Shown piece by piece: positions 6,721 through 12,392 of a DNA stretch of 13,730 nucleotides; the stretch's first letter is position 1, and every line of letters begins with the position of its first letter. The stretch comes from DASSKA01 sp035690905 (GTDB lineage: Bacteria; Actinomycetota; Actinomycetes; Propionibacteriales; Nocardioidaceae). The DNA is taken from contig DASSKA010000169.1 of NCBI GenBank assembly GCA_035690905.1, forward strand, positions 1 through 13,730, given 5' to 3'. Both the position numbers and the translations under genes were made by a program. The notes below the pieces were generated by a model. That model was given only the letters and a program-made list of their open reading frames with translations, searched no databases and was not told the DNA's origin.

Positions 6721-7184
6721 TGGGGTCGGGGCGGCCACCGCGGCCCACCAAGGTCGACTACGTCGCCTGGCGACGGGCCACCACCCGCTGGGACGACGAC
6801 GACGTGTACGGGCACATGAACAACGCCACCTACTACGAGCTGTTCGACACCGCGGTGAACGCGCACCTGATGGAGGCCACCGGGGTGGACATCCGCCGGC
6901 TGCCGGTGATCGGGGTGGTCGCCGAGACCGGGTGCAGGTACTTCCGCGAGATCGGCTTCCCCGCCCCGGTCGACATCGGCCTGGCCGTGGAGCACATCGG
7001 CAGGTCCTCGGTTGTCTACCGCGTCGGCCTGTTCCAGGGCGACTCGGAGGAGGCCGCAGCGGAGGGCCGGTTCGTGCACGTGTACGTCGACAACACACCC
7101 GGCGACCGCGCCGTACGCCCGCTTCCCGACCAGGTCCGGGCGGCCGTCACCCCGTTGCTGCGGGAACCCGACACGCCGCACTGA
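6720..7184 (+). CDS. acyl-CoA thioesterase, hotdog fold (4HBT family)
   Basis: The 154-aa single-hotdog protein of the 4-hydroxybenzoyl-CoA thioesterase/YbgC type is predicted to hydrolyse acyl-CoA thioesters; the substrate is unknown. The signature RWDDDDVYGHMNNATYYELF (23-42) is clear, with the Asp-rich loop and GHMNN active-site helix start. The central helix (YYELFDTAVNAHL) and later strands (CRYFREIGFPAPVDIGLAVE, then SSVVYRVGLFQ and RFVHVYVD) fit the fold, and the length is usual. ATG 6720 overlaps the smc stop as TGATG, implying translational re-initiation after smc. The coupling is genomic and says little about function; no chromosome role is known to me. A less likely alternative is a 4HBT protein in phenylacetate or lipid metabolism, but no pathway genes are adjacent. 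Confidence 0.9.
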   Translation: MGSGRPPRPTKVDYVAWRRATTRWDDDDVYGHMNNATYYELFDTAVNAHLMEATGVDIRRLPVIGVVAETGCRYFREIGFPAPVDIGLAVEHIGRSSVVYRVGLFQGDSEEAAAEGRFVHVYVDNTPGDRAVRPLPDQVRAAVTPLLREPDTPH

Positions 7185-7263
7185 CGTTTGACGCTGGTGA
7201 AACAGGGGAGTGTGGTGGAGTCCCGCCGGTGGTCGGCGTGACCGTCTCGGGAAGTGGTGAGCT

Positions 7264-7446
7264 GTGGTCTGGATCGTGCTTCCGATGCTCGCGATCATGC
7301 TGATCGCCGGAGTGATCGTGCTGTACGTGGCCTTCCCTCATCGCGGGGAGGACATGCCGCACACGCCCTGGGTCGGCGACGCGATGCGGCGAGGCGTGCA
7401 GATGCTGCCCACCCTGGACAACCAGCGCGAGCACCAGCACCACTGA
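7264..7446 (+). CDS. small single-span membrane protein of unknown function (60 aa)
   Basis: The 60-aa protein MVWIVLPMLAIMLIAGVIVL... has one hydrophobic helix at about 3-24, followed by a short polar tail (about 25-60) with FPHRGEDMPHTPWVGDAMRRG, LPTLDN and a His-rich end (HQHH). By the positive-inside rule the His/Arg-bearing tail probably faces the cytoplasm. I recognise no named family; similar short proteins next to ftsY are, as I recall, seen in Nocardioides-type genomes, but this is unverified. The GTG start at 7264 has GGGAAG at 7249-7254 (9-nt spacer). It sits 79 nt after the thioesterase, with a TTGACG at 7188-7193 that could be a -35 but has no convincing -10, and it is followed by a terminator-like hairpin ahead of ftsY. 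Codon use looks like the neighbours, supporting a real gene. Confidence 0.7.
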   Translation: MVWIVLPMLAIMLIAGVIVLYVAFPHRGEDMPHTPWVGDAMRRGVQMLPTLDNQREHQHH

Positions 7447-7463
7447 CGGACGCCACGGGGGCC

Positions 7464-7482
7464 AGGGGGACTGGGTCCCCTT
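7464..7482 (+). terminator. terminator-like hairpin between the small membrane gene and ftsY
   Basis: GGGGAC (7466-7471) pairs with GTCCCC (7475-7480) around TGG; an A-T and a G-T pair extend the stem to 8 bp (7464-7482). A moderately T-rich stretch, GTCTGCTT, follows. It lies 17 nt after the stop of the 60-aa gene. If real, it separates the smc transcript from ftsY, and it argues against TTG 7481, inside the stem, as the ftsY start. Confidence 0.5.
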
Positions 7483-7501
7483 GTCTGCTTGGATGGTGCG
7501 C

Positions 7502-8650
7502 GTGGGTGAGTTCCTCTATCTGATCATCGTCATCGCGGTCGTCGTGATCGCGATCATCGCCGGTCTGGTCACCACGACGTTGCGTCGCCGGCCCCCAGAG
7601 GCCGGCCCCGGGCCCCAGGGGACGGAGGTCCGCGAGGAGGCTCCGCCGCCGCGCGCGGAGACCCAGCAGCCCCTCGAGGACATCGAGCTGCCGGTGGTCA
7701 CCCCGGCACCCACCGTCGAGCGGCCCGAGCCGCCGGCGGGCCGGCTGGTCCGGCTCCGGGAGCGGTTGTCCCGCTCCCAGGGGGCTCTCGGCCGCGGCCT
7801 GCTCGCGCTGCTGTCCCGTGACCAGCTCGACGAGGAGACCTGGGAGGACATCGAGGACACGCTGCTCACCGCCGACGTGGGCGTGAAGCCCACCCAGGAG
7901 CTGGTCGAGCACCTGCGCACCCGGCTGCGGGTGGAGGGCGCCGGCGCCTCACCCCGCGAGGTGCTCCGCGAGGAGCTGCTCAACCTGGTGGACCCGACCA
8001 TGGACCGCTCCATCGACGTGGAGCGCCGCAACGGGGTGCCCGGCGTGGTGCTCCTGGTCGGCGTCAACGGCACCGGCAAGACCACCACGGTCGGCAAGCT
8101 CGCCCGGGTGCTGGTCGCCGAGGACAAGCAGGTGGTGCTCGGCGCGGCCGACACGTTCCGCGCCGCAGCCGCCGAGCAGCTGGCCACCTGGGGAGAGCGG
8201 GTCGGCGCCCCGGCCGTGCGCGGCCCGGAGGGCAGCGACCCGGCCAGCGTCGCCTACGAGGCCGTCAAGCACGGCGTGGAGCGGGAGGCCGACGTGGTGC
8301 TCGTCGACACCGCTGGCCGGCTGCAGAACAAGGCCGGCCTGATGGACGAGCTCGGCAAGGTAAAGCGGGTCATCGAGAAGCAGGCGCCGGTCACCGAGGT
8401 GCTGCTGGTGCTGGACGCCACCACCGGCCAGAACGGGATGATCCAGGCCCGGGTGTTCCGCGAGGTGGTCGACGTGACCGGCATCGTGCTCACCAAGCTG
8501 GACGGCTCGGCCAAGGGCGGCATCGTGGTCGCCGTGCAGCGCGAGCTCGGCGTGCCGGTGAAGTTCGTCGGCCTCGGCGAGGGTCCGGACGACCTGGCTC
8601 CGTTCGACCCCGACACGTTCGTCGACGCGCTGCTGGGCGAAAGCGCCTAG
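7502..8650 (+). CDS. ftsY: signal recognition particle receptor FtsY
   Basis: The 382-aa SRP receptor GTPase docks the ribosome-SRP complex at the membrane and hands it to SecYEG. An N-terminal transmembrane helix (about 4-24, FLYLIIVIAVVVIAIIAGLV) and an RRR stop-transfer are typical of actinobacterial FtsY. A Pro/Glu-rich linker (about 31-80) leads to the N domain (about 82-170). The G domain has G1 GVNGTGKT (187-194), the insertion-box region DTFRAAAAEQL (217-227), G3 DTAGR (269-273), G4 TKLDG (331-335) and the closing loop GLGEGPDDLAPF. I prefer GTG 7502 because the protein then starts just before the membrane helix. TTG 7481, ATG 7493 and GTG 7496 are in frame and possible, adding 7, 3 or 2 residues. 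TTGGAT at 7489-7494 could be a -10 giving a near-leaderless mRNA. The TAG stop overlaps the stop of the opposing tetR. Confidence 0.95.
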   Translation: MGEFLYLIIVIAVVVIAIIAGLVTTTLRRRPPEAGPGPQGTEVREEAPPPRAETQQPLEDIELPVVTPAPTVERPEPPAGRLVRLRERLSRSQGALGRGLLALLSRDQLDEETWEDIEDTLLTADVGVKPTQELVEHLRTRLRVEGAGASPREVLREELLNLVDPTMDRSIDVERRNGVPGVVLLVGVNGTGKTTTVGKLARVLVAEDKQVVLGAADTFRAAAAEQLATWGERVGAPAVRGPEGSDPASVAYEAVKHGVEREADVVLVDTAGRLQNKAGLMDELGKVKRVIEKQAPVTEVLLVLDATTGQNGMIQARVFREVVDVTGIVLTKLDGSAKGGIVVAVQRELGVPVKFVGLGEGPDDLAPFDPDTFVDALLGESA

Positions 8651-9267
8651 GTCCGGGCTCCGCGTAGCGCGAGCTCGACCAACCTGTCCACGTCCTCGAC
8701 GGTGGGCAGTGGACGCTGGGTGACCATCCGGAACGCCAGCAGTCCGTCCAGCCACTGGGCGAGCACGTCGAGGTCGGCGTCCTGGCGCACCTCGCCCCGG
8801 CTGATGGCGCGCTCGAGGGCACGACGGGTGCGGGCCTCGCGGCGCTGGCTCGCCTCGCGGTAGAGGCCGGCGATCCTCTCGTCGCGCAGTGACTCGGTGA
8901 TCGAGGCGCGCAGCAGGTCGTGCCCGGCCGGCGAGCTCGCCGAGGCCAGCACGTCCTGGTACGACCGGCGCAGGTCGCCCTCGACCGACCCGGTGTCCGG
9001 TTCGGGCACCTCCGCGCCGTACACCTGCTCCATGGCCGCGACCGCAAGGTCGTCCTTGGAGGGCCAGCGCCGATAGACGGTCGCCTTGCCCACCCCGGCC
9101 CGGGTGGCCACGTCGTCGACGGTCATCTTGTCGAAGCCGCGGCTGAGCATCAGCTCGGCGGCAGCGGCCACGATGTGCTCGTCGGTCGAGGGGTCTCGCG
9201 GCCGTCCCCGCCTCTTGTGGGCGTGCTCGGCGCCGGGTACGGCGGTGCGCCCGCTCGTGGTGTCCAC
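8647..9267 (-). CDS. TetR/AcrR-family transcriptional regulator
   Basis: The 206-aa one-component repressor-type regulator binds DNA through an N-terminal TetR helix-turn-helix at about 30-75; TVDDVATRAGVGKATVYRRW (49-68) is the recognition unit. The rest is a helical ligand-binding and dimerisation domain whose ligand cannot be read from sequence. A basic KRRGRPRDP segment (18-26) precedes the HTH. The GTG start at 9267 (reverse strand) has GGAGG (complement of 9278-9282) 10 nt upstream; a longer open frame to 9483 would cross amt and is rejected. It is divergent from amt with 181 bp between, where the inverted repeats at 9312-9349 are natural operator candidates. C. glutamicum AmtR is also TetR-family and controls amt, but I see no specific AmtR similarity. 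Its position between ftsY and amt suggests insertion into a conserved order. Confidence 0.93.
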   Translation of the reverse strand: MDTTSGRTAVPGAEHAHKRRGRPRDPSTDEHIVAAAAELMLSRGFDKMTVDDVATRAGVGKATVYRRWPSKDDLAVAAMEQVYGAEVPEPDTGSVEGDLRRSYQDVLASASSPAGHDLLRASITESLRDERIAGLYREASQRREARTRRALERAISRGEVRQDADLDVLAQWLDGLLAFRMVTQRPLPTVEDVDRLVELALRGART

Positions 9268-9311
9268 GATACGAAGACCTCCAGGGGATCGCTCATCGGC
9301 TCGTGGCTGCA

Positions 9312-9349
9312 GACGTTCACGTACCCGTAACACGGGATATGAAGACGTC
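9312..9349. promoter_or_regulatory. nested inverted repeat, candidate TetR operator
   Basis: CCCGT (9324-9328) and ACGGG (9332-9336) are exact inverted arms around AAC. They are enclosed by GACGTTC (9312-9318) and GAAGACGTC (9341-9349), which are inverted apart from one inserted base. Both pairs centre near 9330, giving a concentric element of about 38 bp in the tetR-amt gap. Size and placement fit a TetR-family dimer operator; binding is inferred only. Confidence 0.5.
9316..9343 (+). promoter_or_regulatory. amt: candidate amt promoter overlapping the inverted repeat
   Basis: TTCACG (9316-9321) and TATGAA (9338-9343), spaced by 16 nt, each match 4 of 6 consensus bases. The inner CCCGT/ACGGG repeat lies wholly in the spacer, so a bound repressor would block it. 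Transcription would start near 9350, inside the GlnR-type box, so this and GlnR activation may be alternative modes. A weaker AACAGT at 9395-9400 is a possible -10 for GlnR-activated transcription. Confidence 0.35.
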
Positions 9350-9384
9350 ACCGGCCCGAAACATCCGGGCCCTCGTCTCGAAAC
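9347..9384 (+). promoter_or_regulatory. GlnR-type nitrogen-regulation box upstream of amt
   Basis: The consensus for actinobacterial GlnR is gTnAC-n6-GAAAC-n6-gTnAC-n6-GAAAC. Here GTCAC (9347-9351), 6 nt, then GAAAC (9358-9362) match perfectly. The third site (9369-9373, GCCCT) is degenerate, but the fourth, GAAAC (9380-9384), falls exactly 22 nt after the second, keeping the 11-bp phase. A related pair, TTCAC (9316-9320) n6 GTAAC (9327-9331), lies just upstream. amt genes are classic GlnR targets, so context supports the call. The glnR gene is not in the window. Confidence 0.65.
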
Positions 9385-9448
9385 CTGGTCCGGCAACAGT
9401 GTCGGCACAGGCCAGGAGGCCGGTTCGACGCCCAGACGAGGAGCCCAG

Positions 9449-10774
9449 ATGACCCCCGCCGCACCTCTCGACACCGGCGACACCGCCTGGCTGCTGGTCT
9501 CCGCGGCGCTCGTCTTGCTGATGACCCCGGGGCTGGCGTTCTTCTACGGCGGGATGGTGCGCGCCAAAAGCGTGCTGAACATGCTGATGATGAGCCTGGC
9601 CTCCATCGGCGTGGTGTCCCTGCTCTGGGTGATGTTCGGGTTCTCGGTGGCGTTCGGCAGCGGCTCGGGCCGCTGGTCGGGGCTGTGGGGCGGGCTCGGC
9701 TCCCTCGGGATGAGCGGGCTGACGGCCCAGGCCACGGTCAACGGCGCGGCGTACCCGGTGCCGGTGCTGGCGTTCGCCGCCTTCCAGCTGATGTTCGCGG
9801 TCATCACCCCGGCGCTGGTCAGCGGCGCGATCGCCGACCGGGCCCGGTTCGGCGCCTGGATGGCGTTCGTGGCGCTGTGGGTCAGCCTGTGCTACTTCCC
9901 GGTGGCGCACTGGGTGTTCGACTTCGGCGACGCGCACGGGAACGGGGCCGGCTGGCTGGCCCGGCTCGGCGTGCTGGACTTCGCCGGCGGGACCGCGGTA
10001 CACGTGAACGCAGGGGCCGCCGGGCTGGCGCTGGCGCTGGTGCTGGGCAGGCGGATCGGCTGGCGCCGGGAGCCGATGCGGCCGCACAACGTGCCGCTGG
10101 TGATGCTCGGCGCCGGGCTGCTGTGGTTCGGCTGGTTCGGCTTCAACGCAGGGTCGGCGTTGGTGGCCGGCCAGACCGCTGCGCTGGCGTTCGTGAACAC
10201 CCAGCTGGCCACCGCGGCCGCCGTGCTCGGGTGGATGCTGGTGGAGCGGCTCCGGGACGGCCACTGCACCAGCCTCGGTGCCGCCTCCGGCGCGGTGTCC
10301 GGGCTGGTTGCGATCACGCCCGCGTGCGCGTTCGTGTCCCCGATGGGCGCCTGTGCCCTCGGACTTGCCGCCGGCGGGGTGTGCGCGCTGGCCGTGTCGC
10401 TGAAGTGGCGGCTGGGGTTCGACGACTCCCTCGACGTGGTCGGCGTGCACCTGGTCGGCGGGGCTTTCGGGTCGGTGGCGCTCGGCTTCGTGGCGCTCAA
10501 TGGCGGCATGCTGTACGGCGGGGGAGCGGCCCTGCTGGGCAAGCAGGTGCTCGCCGTCCTCGTGGTGGGCGGCTTCTCGTTCACGGTGGCGTTCGTGCTC
10601 GGGAAGGTGCTCGACGTGCTGGTGGGGTTCCGGATCCCCGCGCACCACGAGGTGCGGGGCATCGACCTGGTGGCACACCGGGAGACCGGCTACGACCTGG
10701 TTCCGGTCCCGGAGGCGGAGATGGGGTCCGTCGTGCCCTTCTCGTTGGCCGACCCGGCTACCCTGGACGCCTGA
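9449..10774 (+). CDS. amt: Amt-family ammonium channel/transporter
   Basis: The 441-aa integral membrane protein of the Amt/Mep/Rh family has about 11 hydrophobic segments and forms trimers that import ammonium under nitrogen limitation. Key pore residues are present: F112 and F232 (gate phenylalanines, E. coli F107/F215), W155 and S236 (periplasmic binding site, W148/S219) and the twin histidines H185 (DFAGGTAVHVNAG) and H334 (DVVGVHLVGG). The C-terminal cytoplasmic tail includes RGIDLVAHRETGYDL, the region that contacts PII (GlnK) in this family. ATG 9449 has GAGGAG at 9438-9443 (5-nt spacer); upstream in-frame starts would run through the regulatory region. glnK and glnD, which commonly follow amt in actinobacteria, are missing: ffh starts 52 nt after the stop. 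Regulation is suggested by the GlnR-type box and the divergent TetR gene. Confidence 0.96.
   Translation: MTPAAPLDTGDTAWLLVSAALVLLMTPGLAFFYGGMVRAKSVLNMLMMSLASIGVVSLLWVMFGFSVAFGSGSGRWSGLWGGLGSLGMSGLTAQATVNGAAYPVPVLAFAAFQLMFAVITPALVSGAIADRARFGAWMAFVALWVSLCYFPVAHWVFDFGDAHGNGAGWLARLGVLDFAGGTAVHVNAGAAGLALALVLGRRIGWRREPMRPHNVPLVMLGAGLLWFGWFGFNAGSALVAGQTAALAFVNTQLATAAAVLGWMLVERLRDGHCTSLGAASGAVSGLVAITPACAFVSPMGACALGLAAGGVCALAVSLKWRLGFDDSLDVVGVHLVGGAFGSVALGFVALNGGMLYGGGAALLGKQVLAVLVVGGFSFTVAFVLGKVLDVLVGFRIPAHHEVRGIDLVAHRETGYDLVPVPEAEMGSVVPFSLADPATLDA
10759..10764 (+). promoter_or_regulatory. ffh: possible -10 for ffh inside the end of amt
   Basis: TACCCT at 10759-10764 fits TANNNT; no clear -35 is seen at the right distance. 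It would start transcription near 10771, just before the hairpin at 10779-10794, giving ffh a leader of about 56 nt. Weak evidence. Confidence 0.25.
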
Positions 10775-10778
10775 ACGA

Positions 10779-10794
10779 CCGGCCGCACGGCCGG
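10779..10794 (+). other. GC-rich hairpin between amt and ffh
   Basis: CCGGCCG (10779-10785) and CGGCCGG (10788-10794) are exact inverted arms with CA between, 4 nt after the amt stop. No T-run follows. It may be a U-less terminator of amt or a structure in the ffh leader; the ffh ribosome binding site, GAGGA, at 10812-10816 is 17 nt beyond it. Confidence 0.45.
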
Positions 10795-10826
10795 GCCGCA
10801 GCGCCGACCCCGAGGACTGACCAGCT

Positions 10827-12392
10827 TTGTTCGCGACTCTCTCCGATCGACTCGCCGACACGTTCAAGAACCTGCGTGGCAAGGGCCGGTTGTCCGAGGC
10901 CGACATCGATGCGACCGCGCGCGAGATCCGGATCGCCCTGCTCGAGGCCGACGTCGCGCTGCCGGTGGTCCGGGAGTTCGTCGGCGCGGTCAAGGAGCGG
11001 GCCCGCGGCGAGGAGGTCAGCCAGGCGCTGAACCCGGCCCAGCAGATCGTCAAGATCGTCGACGAGGAGCTGGTCAAGATCCTCGGCGGGGAGACCCGCC
11101 GGCTGCGGTTCGCGAAGAACCCGCCCACGGTGATCATGCTCGCCGGCCTGCAGGGTTCCGGGAAGACGACGCTGGCGGCCAAGCTGGCGTTGTGGTTGAA
11201 GGAGCAGGGCAACAGCCCGCTGCTGGTGGCCGCGGACCTCCAGCGGCCCAACGCGGTCAACCAGCTGCAGGTGAACGGCGAGCGGGCCGGGGTGACCGTG
11301 TTCGCCCCGGAGCCGGGCAACGGCGTCGGCGACCCGGTTGCTGTCGCCCGAGCCAGCCTCGAGGAGGCCCGTCGTACCCTCCACGACGTCGTGATCGTCG
11401 ACACCGCCGGTCGGCTCGGCGTGGACGCCGAGCTGATGCAGCAGGCCGCGGACATCCGCGATGCGGTCAGCCCCGACGAGATCCTGTTCGTCGTCGACGC
11501 GATGATCGGCCAGGACGCGGTGGTCACCGCGCAGGCGTTCCTCGACGGTGTCGGGTACGACGGAGTGGTCCTCACCAAGCTCGACGGCGACGCCCGGGGT
11601 GGTGCCGCCCTGTCGATCGCCTCCGTCACCGGCAAGCCGGTGATGTTCGCCTCCGCCGGGGAGAAGCTCACCGACTTCGACCTGTTCCACCCCGACCGGA
11701 TGGCCTCGCGAATCCTCGACATGGGGGACGTGCTCACCCTGATCGAGCAGGCGGAGAAGACCTTCGACGCCGAGCAGGCCGCGAAGGCGGCCGCCAAGCT
11801 CAGCGGGAAGGGCGAGTTCACCCTCGAGGACTTCCTCGAGCAGATGCAGCAGATCCGCAAGATGGGCTCGCTGTCGAAGATCATGGGGATGCTGCCCGGT
11901 ATGGGGCAGTTCCGCGAGCAGCTGGAGAACTTCGACGAGCGCGAGATCGACCGGGTGCAGGCGATCATCTACTCGATGACGCCGGCCGAGCGGCAGAACC
12001 CGAAGATCATCGACGGGTCCCGCCGGGCCCGGATCTCCCGCGGCTCGGGCACCCAGGTCTCGGACGTGAACCAGCTGGTGGACCGGTTCTTCGAGGCCCG
12101 CAAGATGATGATGTCGATGGCCAAGGGCGGCGGGATGCCGGGCATGCCGGGGATCCCGGGGATGGGCGGCATCGGCGGAGGCAAGCGGTCCAAGGCCAAG
12201 CAGGCACCCAAGAAGGGCAAGGCCAAGCGCAAGTCCGGGAACCCGGCCAAGCGCGCCGAGCAGGAGAAGGCGGCCGCCTCCCGCGGCAACGGCGACGGCG
12301 GCAACCCGTTCGGGCTGCCCACCGGCGAGGCGGCGGCGGACCCGTCCAGCTTCGAGCTCCCCGACGACCTCTCAAAGTACCTCAACCGCTGA
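10827..12392 (+). CDS. ffh: signal recognition particle protein Ffh (SRP54)
   Basis: The 521-aa SRP GTPase binds 4.5S RNA and signal sequences of nascent membrane proteins and docks with FtsY, also encoded in this window. The N domain starts MFATLSDRLADTFKNLRGKG. The G domain has GLQGSGKT (107-114), DLQRPNAVNQL (137-147), DTAGR (192-196) and TKLDG (250-254). The M domain covers about 328-430, with the methionine-rich finger region KMGSLSKIMGMLPGMGQ and the RNA-binding SRRARISRGSG (398-408). A Met/Gly-rich segment (432-452), a Lys-rich stretch (453-470) and an acidic end make a long tail beyond the M domain core, as in other actinobacterial Ffh. The TTG start at 10827 has GAGGA at 10812-10816 (10-nt spacer) and gives the family N-terminus. 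Its stop overlaps the amidohydrolase start (TGATG). Confidence 0.97.
   Translation: MFATLSDRLADTFKNLRGKGRLSEADIDATAREIRIALLEADVALPVVREFVGAVKERARGEEVSQALNPAQQIVKIVDEELVKILGGETRRLRFAKNPPTVIMLAGLQGSGKTTLAAKLALWLKEQGNSPLLVAADLQRPNAVNQLQVNGERAGVTVFAPEPGNGVGDPVAVARASLEEARRTLHDVVIVDTAGRLGVDAELMQQAADIRDAVSPDEILFVVDAMIGQDAVVTAQAFLDGVGYDGVVLTKLDGDARGGAALSIASVTGKPVMFASAGEKLTDFDLFHPDRMASRILDMGDVLTLIEQAEKTFDAEQAAKAAAKLSGKGEFTLEDFLEQMQQIRKMGSLSKIMGMLPGMGQFREQLENFDEREIDRVQAIIYSMTPAERQNPKIIDGSRRARISRGSGTQVSDVNQLVDRFFEARKMMMSMAKGGGMPGMPGIPGMGGIGGGKRSKAKQAPKKGKAKRKSGNPAKRAEQEKAAASRGNGDGGNPFGLPTGEAAADPSSFELPDDLSKYLNR

Noticed and set aside
7188..7216. TTGACG at 7188-7193 as a promoter for the 60-aa membrane gene
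   Set aside because: The -35 is fair, but the best -10 at proper spacing, TGTGGT, lacks the conserved A2, so I did not list it as a feature.
9268..9483. N-terminal extension of the TetR protein to 9483
   Set aside because: It would run through the GlnR-type box and the amt start, has no family similarity, and GTG 9267 has its own GGAGG site.
9317..11968. 883-aa reverse-strand open frame opposite amt and ffh
   Set aside because: Antisense to two genes with full sets of family motifs; its own translation shows only biased composition.
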